A stretch of DNA of 64,000 nucleotides from Mucilaginibacter sp. PPCGB 2223 (GTDB lineage: Bacteria > Bacteroidota > Bacteroidia > Sphingobacteriales > Sphingobacteriaceae), in contig NZ_MDJS01000003.1 of the NCBI RefSeq assembly GCF_001705515.1, positions 434,001 to 498,000 of the forward strand. Reading direction: 5' to 3'. The position numbers and the translations under genes are program-made. The notes under the pieces were generated by a model. It saw only the letters and a list, made by a program, of their open reading frames with translations. It searched no databases and was not told where the DNA came from. How positions within the stretch are numbered: position 1 is the first letter of the stretch; each line of letters starts with the position of its first letter. Shown here one piece after another: positions 34,806 through 44,122 of the stretch.

Positions 34806-36101
34806 ATGAACATCAAGCTTCGCCTTATAGTAATGAACTTTCTTCAATTTTTTATATGGGGAGCCTGGCTGCTTACTGTTGGGGCATACTGGTTTCAGAA
34901 TAAAGGATGGTCGGGAGCGCAATTCGGGGCAATATTCTCAACCATGGGTATCTCGGCTATTTTTATGCCCGCTTTAACCGGCATTATTGCCGATAAATAT
35001 ATTAATGCCGAAAAGCTTTATGGCATTATGCACATTTTGGGTGCAATAACCCTGGCGTGCATACCGATGGTCACTAATCCTTCGGCATTTTTCTGGGTAA
35101 TATTGCTTAATATGATCTTCTACATGCCAACCTTGTCGCTTTCGATAACAGTTGGATACTCGGCTCTAAAAAGTGCCGGCGGCGACGTGGTTAAAGATTA
35201 TCCGCCTATCCGTACGTTCGGAACTATAGGCTTTATTGCTGCCTTATGGACGGTGAGCCTTACCCATAATGAGACTTCGGCAAACCAGTTTTACATTGCA
35301 TCGGCCGTAGCTTTGCTGCTCGGCATATTCGCGTTCGGTTTACCAAAATGCCCGCCAATGTTAACAGGAGGCCAAAACAAATCGTTTGCCGAAAAATTTG
35401 GCTTAAACGCCTTCTCGTTATTTAAGAGTTCCCGCTTTGCTATATTTTTTATGTTCTCGTTGCTTTTGGGTGCCGCACTGCAGCTAACCAATGCTTATGG
35501 CGATACCTTTCTGCACGATTTTCAAAACGTACCGGCCTATAAAAACCTGATAGCGGTAAAATATCCGGCCATTATTATGTCCATCTCACAGGTATCCGAA
35601 ACCTTGTTCATTTTGGCCATACCTTTCTTTTTACGCAGGTTCGGTATCAAATATGTCATGCTGTTCAGTATGCTGGCATGGGTGCTGCGCTTTGGGCTGT
35701 TTGCCTTTGGTAACCCCGACGATGGCTTATGGATGATCATCGCATCGTGTATAGTTTACGGCATGGCGTTCGATTTCTTCAATATTTCGGGCTCGCTGTT
35801 TGTCGAAACCCAGGCAGCTCCCGAAATACGAGGAAGCGCACAAGGTATGTTTATGATGATGGTAAACGGCTTTGGCGCATTTTTCGGTAGCATAGGCAGC
35901 GGCTTGCTGATCGACAATTTTTTTACCCACAACGGACAAAAAGACTGGCACGGCATCTGGCTGGCATTTGCGGCCTATGCTTTAACAATTGCCATAATAT
36001 TCCCTTTTGCTTTTAAATACAAACACAATTTAGCATTGGCTCACACTATACGGGATGCACACCCGCCGATGAAGGGCGGTCTTGATTCGCCGCTACCCTA
36101 A
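34806..36101 (+). CDS. NupG-family nucleoside:proton symporter (MFS)
   Basis: A 431-residue transporter with 12 predicted helices. The N-terminal pattern (MNFLQFFIWGAWLLTVG) and the loop 'GIIADKYINAEKLYG' with a charged pair after helix 2 match the nucleoside:H+ symporter (NHS/NupG) branch of the major facilitator superfamily. Further support comes from PPIRTFGTIGFIAA and 'RGSAQGMFMMMVNGFGAFFGS' near helix 10. It would import nucleosides across the inner membrane. It ends at a strong terminator (36103-36128). The upstream 163-base gap has no clear promoter consensus that I can defend. Confidence 0.85.
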   Translation: MNIKLRLIVMNFLQFFIWGAWLLTVGAYWFQNKGWSGAQFGAIFSTMGISAIFMPALTGIIADKYINAEKLYGIMHILGAITLACIPMVTNPSAFFWVILLNMIFYMPTLSLSITVGYSALKSAGGDVVKDYPPIRTFGTIGFIAALWTVSLTHNETSANQFYIASAVALLLGIFAFGLPKCPPMLTGGQNKSFAEKFGLNAFSLFKSSRFAIFFMFSLLLGAALQLTNAYGDTFLHDFQNVPAYKNLIAVKYPAIIMSISQVSETLFILAIPFFLRRFGIKYVMLFSMLAWVLRFGLFAFGNPDDGLWMIIASCIVYGMAFDFFNISGSLFVETQAAPEIRGSAQGMFMMMVNGFGAFFGSIGSGLLIDNFFTHNGQKDWHGIWLAFAAYALTIAIIFPFAFKYKHNLALAHTIRDAHPPMKGGLDSPLP

Positions 36102-36102
36102 T

Positions 36103-36128
36103 AAAAAAGCCAGTAAACTGGCTTTTTT
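36103..36128 (+). terminator. Rho-independent terminator after the nucleoside transporter
   Basis: aaaaaagccagt (36103-36114), a two-base loop and actggctttttt (36117-36128) form a perfect 12-base stem ending in a run of six T. It begins 2 bases after the stop codon. Confidence 0.9.
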
Positions 36129-36248
36129 ATTTATGACAGAGCCGTCCGCAAAAAAACTATCTCTTTATCAAACTACCCTTGCCGGTTGAGGCATTTTTAT
36201 TATTTTAGGCCAGTACAACTACCTGACCGAAAGCTCTATCACACGCCG

Positions 36249-37382
36249 ATGAAACACCATCACCGACATGAAAACGATTGCCTGAACTGCGGCGCCGAAC
36301 TGCAGGGACATTATTGCCACGATTGCGGGCAGGAAAACCTGACCCTCAAAGAGCCTTTCTGGCATTTCCTGGGGCATAGCATCAGCCATTATTTTCATTT
36401 CGACGAAAAATTTTTCAATACCCTGGTGCCCCTGCTCACCAAACCCGGCCAGCTTACCCTGGCTTACCTGGATGGCAAACGTACCAAGTACCTGCAGCCG
36501 GTTAGCATGTATATCTTCGTATCAATTTTTTATTTCCTCGTGGTACCTCACCTGCAGCATAAAGCAGATAAGGACGAAGATGATGATCAAATTGTAGCCA
36601 CCGCAAAAGTAACCCCGGGAAAAGCAGACTCATTAAAGAAAGCCAAAGATGCGATTATGCAAGCTCCCATGCCCGAAATCGCCCGAAAAGAAGCGCTTAA
36701 AGGCATGGACAGGGCCATAGCCAAAGCCCGGAACAAAAGCTTTGAGGCGTTGCCTTTTGCCCGTCAAACAGTGGTGCTTGATAGTTTAAAAGCCGTTAAT
36801 AAAGCCCACCCAAGCGATAGTTTGCAGGAAGCCGTCGACGATCATACCGAAACTTATATTGCCCGCGAGGACAGCACTTATGCATCGTACCTGAAAAGGC
36901 AGGCAAAATTACCCGAAGATGAACGCGACGGCTTTTGGGACCGTTACAAAAAACGCCGCGATATCGATATCAAACAACGTACAGGTAAAGACTGGAGCCT
37001 GGATAAAGAGATTGAGCATTACCAGCCGAAGCTCTATTTTATCCTGATGCCTTTATTCGCATTTTTTATTATGCTCAACTTCCGTAAAAATCACCGGTAT
37101 TATGTGGAGCATATTGTTTTCACCATTCATTTTTTTACGGCCTTCTTTATCTTCGAAATTGTAGCAGTACCCATCAACCATTTTATTTTTAACGACTCGG
37201 AGTTATTTAGCCTTTTATCTTATGCTGTAGTTATTTGGTACGCATATACTGCCTTACGAACATTTTACCAACGACCACCATGGCTCACCATCCGCAAAAT
37301 GGTTACATTGGGTATTTGCCTTTCTATCGCTTTCGGAATCAGCTACGAGATCATTCGCCAAGTTGTTTATATGCTTGCTTAA
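36249..37382 (+). CDS. DUF3667 zinc-ribbon membrane protein, copy 1
   Basis: A 377-residue protein from ATG 36249; the frame is open from 36186, but the zinc ribbon begins here. The N-terminus holds CLNC (Cys11, Cys14) and CHDC (Cys23, Cys26), which probably bind zinc. The conserved block of the DUF3667 family follows, HYFHFDEKFFNTL and LTLAYLDGKRTKYLQP. A first membrane helix (MYIFVSIFYFLVV) is separated by a long charged region (about 110-270) from two to three C-terminal helices. The function of DUF3667 is unknown. The next gene is a paralogue 47 bases downstream, and the two are likely one operon. Confidence 0.8.
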   Translation: MKHHHRHENDCLNCGAELQGHYCHDCGQENLTLKEPFWHFLGHSISHYFHFDEKFFNTLVPLLTKPGQLTLAYLDGKRTKYLQPVSMYIFVSIFYFLVVPHLQHKADKDEDDDQIVATAKVTPGKADSLKKAKDAIMQAPMPEIARKEALKGMDRAIAKARNKSFEALPFARQTVVLDSLKAVNKAHPSDSLQEAVDDHTETYIAREDSTYASYLKRQAKLPEDERDGFWDRYKKRRDIDIKQRTGKDWSLDKEIEHYQPKLYFILMPLFAFFIMLNFRKNHRYYVEHIVFTIHFFTAFFIFEIVAVPINHFIFNDSELFSLLSYAVVIWYAYTALRTFYQRPPWLTIRKMVTLGICLSIAFGISYEIIRQVVYMLA

Positions 37383-37429
37383 TTCCTTTTCGAAAAATTA
37401 AATGTAAATTGAACTGCCATTAACGTTTA

Positions 37430-38485
37430 ATGAAAAAGCACTATCGCACCGAAAACAACTGCCTCAATTGCGGCAACACCTTCGAAGGGCATTTCTGCAA
37501 CAACTGCGGGCAGGAGAACCTGGAGTTAAAGGAAGATTTCGGCCACCTGATGGTGCATGCTGTTGGCGATTATTTTCATTTCGACGAGAAGTTTTTTCAT
37601 ACCCTTAAACCACTGCTTTTTGAGCCGGGCAAGCTCACCGTTGACTACATGGCCGGTAAACGTACCCAGTACCTGCACCCCATCCGCATGTATATCTTCA
37701 TCAGCCTGGTTTATTTTATCCTGCTGTTTAACAACAACAGTAAGGAAAACCGGGTCGAGCAAAAACATGCCACAACCGAGCATGTGGTCGATAGTGTAAA
37801 CCGGGCCATTAACGATTATCATGGCTTAACACCTGCACAGAAAAAAGCCTTACAACAAAAAACAAGCGGGTTTAATATCAATAAAAAAATACGGGCAAAC
37901 GATAAAAACACTGCATCGATAGGCTCGTTCGGGAGTATTGTATTCGACGACGACAGTACCGCTACTTATGAGCAATACCTGCAAAAGCAACAAAAATTAC
38001 CCGTAAATAAACGCGACGGTTTTATCGACCGTTATCTCAATAAAAAATACTACGAATGGAAAGCACGGGGCCAAACGCCCAACGAGGCCATTTTGGAAGG
38101 TTTTAAGCATAATTTTCCGAAAATGATGTTTCTGCTGTTGCCGCTCTTTGCATGGTTTTTAAAGGTCACGTTCCGTAAAAACCACAAATACTACGTGGAA
38201 CATCTCATCTATTCGTTCCACCTGCATTGTTTCGTATTCCTGTTTCTGATATTTATTATGCTTATTAAGATGCTGCTGCCCGATAGCTGGCTTTCGGTAA
38301 GGGGCCTCCTGGATCTGTTTTCATTTGTTACCATCATCTGGTATGTTTACCGCTCGCTGCGTATCATTTACCAGCGCAGCCGGTTCCGCACCATTACCAA
38401 GATCATCAGCATATCCATTGCCTACTGGGCAAGCTTCATGGTGTGTATAGTTTTTGTGTTTATACTATCGGCTATGCTTGCCTGA
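37430..38485 (+). CDS. DUF3667 zinc-ribbon membrane protein, copy 2
   Basis: A 351-residue paralogue of the gene before it. The zinc-ribbon cysteines keep identical positions (11, 14, 23, 26; CLNC and CNNC). The core DYFHFDEKFFHTL and LTVDYMAGKRTQYLHP, the first membrane helix and the region FRKNHKYYVEHLIYSFH all line up with copy 1. The middle charged segment is much less alike, so the duplication is old or this part evolves quickly. Its 3' end overlaps a small opposite-strand open frame of doubtful reality. Confidence 0.8.
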   Translation: MKKHYRTENNCLNCGNTFEGHFCNNCGQENLELKEDFGHLMVHAVGDYFHFDEKFFHTLKPLLFEPGKLTVDYMAGKRTQYLHPIRMYIFISLVYFILLFNNNSKENRVEQKHATTEHVVDSVNRAINDYHGLTPAQKKALQQKTSGFNINKKIRANDKNTASIGSFGSIVFDDDSTATYEQYLQKQQKLPVNKRDGFIDRYLNKKYYEWKARGQTPNEAILEGFKHNFPKMMFLLLPLFAWFLKVTFRKNHKYYVEHLIYSFHLHCFVFLFLIFIMLIKMLLPDSWLSVRGLLDLFSFVTIIWYVYRSLRIIYQRSRFRTITKIISISIAYWASFMVCIVFVFILSAMLA

Positions 38486-38578
38486 TATCTTCCGGCCTGA
38501 CACTGTAATTTTTCCGACAGCCACTTTTGCCCGTCGAATCTCGTGGATATACTCCGGCAATTGTTCTTTGAGAAGCAT
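38465..38578 (-). CDS. Doubtful 37-codon open frame downstream of the GH43-like gene
   Basis: ATG at 38576-38578 opens 37 codons ending at TAG 38465-38467. Its peptide has a good mixed composition (KEQLPEYIHEIRRAKVAVG) and could be a remnant or a small gene. It overlaps the end of the DUF3667 copy 2 on the other strand. It is in the same frame as the GH43-like gene beyond that gene's stop, which may be coincidence. Confidence 0.2.
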   Translation of the reverse strand: MLLKEQLPEYIHEIRRAKVAVGKITVSGRKISGKHSR

Positions 38579-38629
38579 ATTCCAATCAGTTTGTTTCACG
38601 TCTTGATTCTCGCTTCCTGATTCATGCTT

Positions 38630-39556
38630 CTATTTCAAAGCAGCCAGTTCTTCCCGTGTGATCTTAAAAACCGAACCATGCCTGATGCCTTTCGGCAGAC
38701 TGATCTGATCGCTGATATCGGTCCAGTTCTTCAGGTCGGTCGAGATAATTGCGCCGTATTTATGCTGGGTATATTTATCAAAGTATACTATCCATTGGTT
38801 GCCGATCTTTAGCGTGGTCGGCCCTTCGGCCCAGTAATTACCGGTAATGGCGGCGCTGGGTTTACTGTACGGTCCGGTCAGTTTATCAGCATAGGCAATG
38901 CGCAAGTTTTTCTCTACGGGCAGCTTGGTCTCGTTCTTAAAAAACATCACAAACCGTTTGCCATCTTTAACTATCGTGGCGTCGATACAGTTAAAACCCG
39001 GGTCGTACAGCACTTTGGTATCGGTAAAGGTTTTAAAGTTTTTAGTGAGCTGATAATAAATGCGGTGATTGTATTTTTTGCCTTCGGCGGATGTATCAGC
39101 CTGCGGGAAACGGCCGGGTATCGTAGTCGACCAGTAGATCATATACTCCTTACTTCCAGGATCATAGGTAATTTCGGGCGCCCAGCAGTTTTGCGCTGTA
39201 GGTTCTTTATCCATCACCATCAGTTGCTGCTGCTCGCTCCAATGAACCAGATCCTTTGAACTTGCATAGCCAATCCCGCGATCGGTCCAACTATCCGTCC
39301 ACACCATATGAAACAGACTATCGGCACCGCGGATGATACATGGGTCACGCATGATCTTATCCCTGGACACCATCGGCTTCAGGAAAGAACTATCGCCTTT
39401 TAGCGCCTGCCATTTATACCCATCCTCGCTGTAGGCTAAATGCAAACCGTCCTGCCCGTTATTTTTAAAGTAGCAAAACAGGTATACATCTTTTTGCTGC
39501 GCATAAGTGCTTATCGCGATAAGCAGAGCAGCGATGGTTAGAAGTGCTCGTTTCAT
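38630..39556 (-). CDS. GH43-like five-bladed beta-propeller glycosidase
   Basis: A secreted 308-residue enzyme with signal peptide cleavage after STYAQ. The GH43-type residues are in place: general base Asp71 (RDPCII), Asp192 (CIDATIV) and acid Glu244 (WAEGP), together with the WAPEI block. GH43 enzymes in pectin loci are mostly arabinofuranosidases, xylosidases or galactosidases; the subfamily cannot be set here. It is the last gene of the minus-strand pectin cluster and would trim side chains of rhamnogalacturonan I in the periplasm. A palindromic repeat (39569-39652) separates it from the GH105 gene. Confidence 0.82.
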   Translation of the reverse strand: MKRALLTIAALLIAISTYAQQKDVYLFCYFKNNGQDGLHLAYSEDGYKWQALKGDSSFLKPMVSRDKIMRDPCIIRGADSLFHMVWTDSWTDRGIGYASSKDLVHWSEQQQLMVMDKEPTAQNCWAPEITYDPGSKEYMIYWSTTIPGRFPQADTSAEGKKYNHRIYYQLTKNFKTFTDTKVLYDPGFNCIDATIVKDGKRFVMFFKNETKLPVEKNLRIAYADKLTGPYSKPSAAITGNYWAEGPTTLKIGNQWIVYFDKYTQHKYGAIISTDLKNWTDISDQISLPKGIRHGSVFKITREELAALK

Positions 39557-39568
39557 TATTAATATTTC

Positions 39569-39652
39569 ATGTCATTGCGAGGCACGAAGCAACCGCACAC
39601 AGGCGGGTTCGATCTGCACAGCAAGAGATTGCTTCGTACCCCGCAATGACAT
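39569..39652. repeat. Palindromic intergenic element, copy 1
   Basis: Left arm atgtcattgcgaggcacgaa (39569-39588) and right arm ending cgcaatgacat (39642-39652) are inverse copies with a few mismatches. The same element, better conserved, lies at 44027-44122. Between genes it forms a long stem-loop. Confidence 0.8.
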
Positions 39653-39698
39653 ATTTTATAAATTATTTCTTTCGGACTTTCTGACTTCGGACTCACGA

Positions 39699-40856
39699 CT
39701 ACAACTTTGTCAACTCACTCCCGGCCAGCAAAAAGCACCCCAAACCATAATCCTCAAAATCGGGGATATTGGTATAACTCACCGGCTGGCTGTCTTTAGG
39801 CTCTTTACCTGTGCCCTGCACAAAGCCCAAAAAGCCCTCCGGGTGCAGCGAGTTGGCAATCATCGCGTTCCAGGCTTTGGTTACGATGGGTTTGTAGGTC
39901 TTTTTATCCAGCAAGCCGTTATTCATGCCCCAGGCCATACCGTACACAAACAACGAAGTACCGGTCAACTCCTTGCCACCAAAATGGGTCGGGTCCTTTA
40001 AGCTCACATTCCAGTAGCCGTCTTCGCGTTGCAGCGGAGCAATGGCTTTGGTCATTTCCATATAGGTTTTCAGATACTCATCGCGATGCGGTGCGTTTTT
40101 CGGGATGATCGACAGCACGCGCACTAAAGCAGCATAAACCCAGCCATTACCACGGCTCCAATAGCAATTGGCACCATTCGGCTCTTTATACGGCGGCACG
40201 AAGGCTTTGTCCCTCCACCACAAATGCTCGGTAGTATTATATAAGCCACCGCCTTCAACCGTTTTGGTATGGTTGTACATGGCGTACATTTTTTCGAAAT
40301 ATTTCGGGTCGTCCTTATAGATCACACCCAACTTGGCAAAAACCGGCATACCCATTTGTATCGCATCTATCCATGTCCAGGCACCGTCGCCATCGTTAGC
40401 GATGATCAGGTCCATACATTTTTTAATGCTTTCAATGCGGTCAGGTTTTGGGTCCAGGTTGTACAGATCAATATAGGTCTGCCCGCAGCAGTAGTTATCG
40501 GCATCCTTGGTATCGATGCTGCCGCGCGGGCGCCAGTTATGTTTTTCGCCCCAGTCTATCGCGTAATCCAAAAATTTCTTTTGCGGATCTACACCGTACA
40601 GCGCCATCAAACCTTCGTAATAAACAGCGCGCGTCCACAGTTCGCTGGTACGGGTAACCGGCACCCCTGCAGGGTTTTTAACGGTCACAGTAGCTCCCGG
40701 GTCGGGCCATTTATTCATAAAATAAGCGTTGGCCAGCTCCATATCGGCAATGATCTTTTTTTTGGCAGGCAGTTGCTGCGCTTTCGCGGACAACCCTGCC
40801 ACGATCATCAAAACGGCTAATGCTAACGCGTTTAATTTTAAGGCATATCTGTTCAT
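39699..40856 (-). CDS. GH105 unsaturated rhamnogalacturonyl hydrolase
   Basis: Removes the unsaturated 4,5-uronic acid from the non-reducing end of oligosaccharides released by rhamnogalacturonan lyase. This 385-residue protein has a signal peptide (cleavage near KAQQ). The (alpha/alpha)6 fold of GH88/GH105 is visible from the helical periodicity. The catalytic aspartate is likely Asp164 (TWIDAIQMGMP). Blocks shared with the family include NYCCGQTYIDLY, CYWSRGNGWVYAALV and DGYWNVSL. It works after a polysaccharide lyase that is not in this window. It is transcribed with the surrounding minus-strand CAZymes. Confidence 0.9.
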   Translation of the reverse strand: MNRYALKLNALALAVLMIVAGLSAKAQQLPAKKKIIADMELANAYFMNKWPDPGATVTVKNPAGVPVTRTSELWTRAVYYEGLMALYGVDPQKKFLDYAIDWGEKHNWRPRGSIDTKDADNYCCGQTYIDLYNLDPKPDRIESIKKCMDLIIANDGDGAWTWIDAIQMGMPVFAKLGVIYKDDPKYFEKMYAMYNHTKTVEGGGLYNTTEHLWWRDKAFVPPYKEPNGANCYWSRGNGWVYAALVRVLSIIPKNAPHRDEYLKTYMEMTKAIAPLQREDGYWNVSLKDPTHFGGKELTGTSLFVYGMAWGMNNGLLDKKTYKPIVTKAWNAMIANSLHPEGFLGFVQGTGKEPKDSQPVSYTNIPDFEDYGLGCFLLAGSELTKL

Positions 40857-40961
40857 TGTTCTTTTTGTTTGGTTATTAATCGGCTCATGCTGTAGGGCAG
40901 CAAATCTGGTTACGATTTTAGGTCTAATTATCCATATCTGCGTCCTGTAGCATCCTGCAAT

Positions 40962-43112
40962 TTACGGCATTTTTTGCAGACCCTCCCACTTAACTTTCCA
41001 CTGCCCGTTTTTGGGGAAGCCCGGATTTTTTACCTGACAGCCATCCCAGCCGGCGCACATCATGGCTACAGCCGCCAGCAAACCACCATTCCCCGGTAAA
41101 TATAAAGTCAGCCGTTTATCCTGGTAATTGTGCCCGTTGGATAGATAGGTATTGGTCATGATTGGCATAAACAAGGCGTCGATCGCTTTTTCGGGCATGT
41201 TTAAACGTGTGGCCGTCATCGCCGTCATCGGGAAATCCCAGCCCCAGGTTTTCGGCCAGTCCCACACCTTCCATATCAGGTTTAAAGTATTGCGCATCAC
41301 GGTAGTATCCATCATCGGCGTATAAGGCAGCATGCCGTAGGCAGCCAGGGTCGACGGATGATCAGTAATATCCTTGGGATTAGTGTACGAATCAGGCGCA
41401 CTCTCGGCCTCCAGGTAAACACCATCCTTCTGCGGCAGCGGCGACAGCTTATTAATCACATCATCCCATTGCTTATCGCGACCCATTTTCAGCCTTTCGC
41501 GCCATTGCTGGGCCACATTCAGCGCCCAATGCCAATAGGTCAATTCATAAGGAGGATTAAAAGTAGTAGCCTGGTTATGTACCTCCTGCGATGGTATCAT
41601 CCCCGGCCCTAAAACATACCGTCCTTTGGCTTTATCAAAATAAGCGTACGATGCCATAAACTCCGCAGTAGCAAAAACCTGCTCCTTATATTTCCGCAAG
41701 GTCTCCAGGGTGGGGTGCGCACGGTAATCCAGCTCGGCAAAATAAATAAAATGCGGCTGCTGCCAGATGAGAAACGCTCCGACAGATGAGGGACTTTCGT
41801 TACCGTCCGGGTCCGTCATTTTTTGCCAGCGGGCGCCTTTAAAACCCTGCCTTTGCGCAATGCCTTTAGCCCTTTCCTCAACCCTGCCGCTATACCATCT
41901 CATACTGTTTTCCAGCAAGTCTGGCCTGCCCCACAGCGCGAAGTGGATGCCATGCCACCAATGCATTTCCAAATGCGGTTTGCCATACCAGCTGTTATAG
42001 GTCAAACCGGTTTCCTGCGGTGGATAGTTACCTGAGCATTGTATTTTGGTGAGATATTGCGAGGTAACGATCCTTCGTTCCAGTTCACCGGCACGTTTAT
42101 CCTTACTTCCCGAAAGGTCGACCGCTCCGCCGCGCATCCAGAATTTCGGCCATTCGGCAATGCTGTTGCTTTGCGTTTCCGAAAAACCCGGTTCGATAAG
42201 CAGCTTTTTTATCGGGTAACGCTGCTTAAACATGCAGCTGAATTGAAAAGTGGTTGCTTCCTTACCGGGAGATAAGATAAACTCATGGGATGCTTTACCT
42301 TTTTGCATAATTGCCTTGTCATCCCATTTAAAATGAGTTTCATACACTTCCGAATCTAACTGATGTATAACATTGGCATTATGGTTATCGGTATATTCAA
42401 TTTCCGATCTATGCTTTTCTGGATGGTGGTAATCCACGCCCATATCGGCAAACTCATTGGTCGGGAAGGGAAACTTCAGCCTGATCTTTAACCTGCCCTC
42501 GCTAAGTAATGGCGAACTTACTTTTACAGCGATAACATCCTTTTGCTGATGACAATAGGTCAATACCTTTACAGGGACACCCTCCACCGTAAAATTGCTG
42601 ACAATTTCCCCCCGCCACATGTTCAGCTCCTGATGGATGTTTTTAATATCGGATATTGCAGCTATCGAACAATCTTTTTTAATGATCTCGAACCCCAAAT
42701 TGCTCAATTGCAGGCGGTGCGCATTCTGGCGGAACCAATCCGATGCTTCTTTATTTCGCTTAGGCGTATTAACCTGCACCGAATAACTGATCGGCCTGCC
42801 ATTGATATTATAAGTTTTTAAGCTTTCTTCAAACTTATAACCAACTGTATCGATAAAGCTATGCCAGCCCCATTCGCTCTGCGTACCCAGCGGTACGCCC
42901 TTGGCATAATATTCCGGGAAAGTTTGCAAACCGGTAATATCCACCGTAAAGGCAAACCTGCCGTTACCTACAGATAACGAACCCAGCGAATCGGCTTGGG
43001 TATTGATAATGGTATGTCTTTCAACTAAAGCCTTACGGTCAATTTTTTGTGCCTGGCTTGTAAAATGCAAAAGCCCCGCTATCATTGCCAGGCAAAGTTT
43101 TTGATATTTCAT
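40962..43112 (-). CDS. Six-hairpin glycosidase-like protein, GH65/GH95-type fold
   Basis: A secreted 716-residue protein (signal peptide cleaved after SQAQ). It opens with SLGSLSVGNGRFAFTVDIT, the beta-sandwich entry common to six-hairpin glycosidases of the GH65 and GH95 type. A long (alpha/alpha)6 barrel follows from about residue 350, with HWWHGIHFALWGRP and WDWPKTWGWDFPMTAMTA. I cannot assign a GH family with confidence. The context suggests action on rhamnogalacturonan oligosaccharides. The gene lies between the GH105 gene and the CE12 pair on the same strand. Confidence 0.65.
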   Translation of the reverse strand: MKYQKLCLAMIAGLLHFTSQAQKIDRKALVERHTIINTQADSLGSLSVGNGRFAFTVDITGLQTFPEYYAKGVPLGTQSEWGWHSFIDTVGYKFEESLKTYNINGRPISYSVQVNTPKRNKEASDWFRQNAHRLQLSNLGFEIIKKDCSIAAISDIKNIHQELNMWRGEIVSNFTVEGVPVKVLTYCHQQKDVIAVKVSSPLLSEGRLKIRLKFPFPTNEFADMGVDYHHPEKHRSEIEYTDNHNANVIHQLDSEVYETHFKWDDKAIMQKGKASHEFILSPGKEATTFQFSCMFKQRYPIKKLLIEPGFSETQSNSIAEWPKFWMRGGAVDLSGSKDKRAGELERRIVTSQYLTKIQCSGNYPPQETGLTYNSWYGKPHLEMHWWHGIHFALWGRPDLLENSMRWYSGRVEERAKGIAQRQGFKGARWQKMTDPDGNESPSSVGAFLIWQQPHFIYFAELDYRAHPTLETLRKYKEQVFATAEFMASYAYFDKAKGRYVLGPGMIPSQEVHNQATTFNPPYELTYWHWALNVAQQWRERLKMGRDKQWDDVINKLSPLPQKDGVYLEAESAPDSYTNPKDITDHPSTLAAYGMLPYTPMMDTTVMRNTLNLIWKVWDWPKTWGWDFPMTAMTATRLNMPEKAIDALFMPIMTNTYLSNGHNYQDKRLTLYLPGNGGLLAAVAMMCAGWDGCQVKNPGFPKNGQWKVKWEGLQKMP

Positions 43113-43167
43113 TTAAGATATGATGGTGATGACATCCGTGTGAGTTAATGAGTCGATGGCTCATAGT

Positions 43168-43208
43168 CGATAGACCATAGTTATCAGCATTGCTTCTATG
43201 GTCTATCG
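43168..43208. repeat. Inverted repeat cgatagaccatag
   Basis: cgatagaccatag (43168-43180) and ctatggtctatcg (43196-43208) are perfect inverse copies over 13 bases with a 15-base loop. It lies just downstream of the CE12 gene at 43217 and could terminate or stabilise that transcript. Confidence 0.7.
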
Positions 43209-43216
43209 GCTATGGA

Positions 43217-44014
43217 CTACTTCAGGTATTTCTTCAAATCACTGTCCGTCAAACTCTTAATCCCCTGCACAACCGCAAAAGCATTAAATTTGGCGCCGCC
43301 TTCGTTGGTATGCAGCGTTTCGGGAGCGGTAAAGTATTTGGCCGTTACCGCTTCCGGACCTTCCTTATCATAATCATCGGCAATGATATCATTCAGCGGT
43401 AAAAACGATGCGCCGCCTTGCACGGCAGCCTGTTTAGCCAGCGTACCATAATCACTGGCACCATTAGCGCGTCGTACTTTACCGTCTTTAAAATTGTTTC
43501 GTGGTATCAGCGAGCAAACAATGGCTGTTCCGCCCTTGGCTTTGGTATCGCTAATGAATTTGCGGATATACCAGCCATAGCTGTGCACCACTTCGTCCTG
43601 GTGGGTTAACATGTTATGGATGCTTACGCTGGTATCGCTGTTATTTCTAAACGTTCCGCGGGCGCGGGCCGTATCGTTTATCGCGCTGCCATCATTAGCA
43701 CCAAATTGCATCATTACATAATCGCCAGGTTTAATTTTAGCTAAAACTACAGGCCATAGCTTAGGGTTAGTCATAAAAGTGCGGCTGCTGGTACCACCCA
43801 GCGCATCGTCTTCAACAACTATGCGTGTGGTATCAAAATAATCGCCCAAAAAGTGCCCCCAGCCCCACTGACCCAAAGCGCCTTTGTGCTGCCCGTCATC
43901 ACGGCCGTTCTTCACCGTCGAATCGCCGATCAAAAACAAGGTCGGCTTATTTTGCGGCTTAAAAGCGACTGCCAGCAGTGCAATTGCCGTTACTGATAAA
44001 ATGTATTTTTTCAT
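43217..44014 (-). CDS. Rhamnogalacturonan acetylesterase, CE12 family (copy 1)
   Basis: Removes acetyl groups from rhamnogalacturonan I. This 265-residue SGNH hydrolase has an N-terminal signal helix. The nucleophile is Ser32 (IGDST), followed by a GGTSSRTF block. The oxyanion residue Asn107 is in GANDG. The last block is ETLHTNEGGAKFNA, with catalytic His235 preceded at the DxxH position by Glu232 where Asp is usual. It is paired with a second CE12 gene directly upstream, with a palindromic repeat between them. Function is confident at family level. Confidence 0.88.
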   Translation of the reverse strand: MKKYILSVTAIALLAVAFKPQNKPTLFLIGDSTVKNGRDDGQHKGALGQWGWGHFLGDYFDTTRIVVEDDALGGTSSRTFMTNPKLWPVVLAKIKPGDYVMMQFGANDGSAINDTARARGTFRNNSDTSVSIHNMLTHQDEVVHSYGWYIRKFISDTKAKGGTAIVCSLIPRNNFKDGKVRRANGASDYGTLAKQAAVQGGASFLPLNDIIADDYDKEGPEAVTAKYFTAPETLHTNEGGAKFNAFAVVQGIKSLTDSDLKKYLK

Positions 44015-44026
44015 TGCTTAATATTT

Positions 44027-44122
44027 ATGTCATTGCGAGGTACGAAGCAATCGCACAGAAGCAGCGGACATACATCATCGGCCCTGTAAGGTTCGCGATT
44101 GCTTCGTACCTCGCAATGACAT
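44027..44122. repeat. Palindromic intergenic element, copy 2
   Basis: The left arm (44027-44054, atgtcattgcgaggtacg and onward) and right arm (44095-44122) are perfect inverse copies over 28 bases, with a 40-base loop. It resembles copy 1 at 39569-39652 and fills the gap between the two CE12 genes. Confidence 0.85.
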
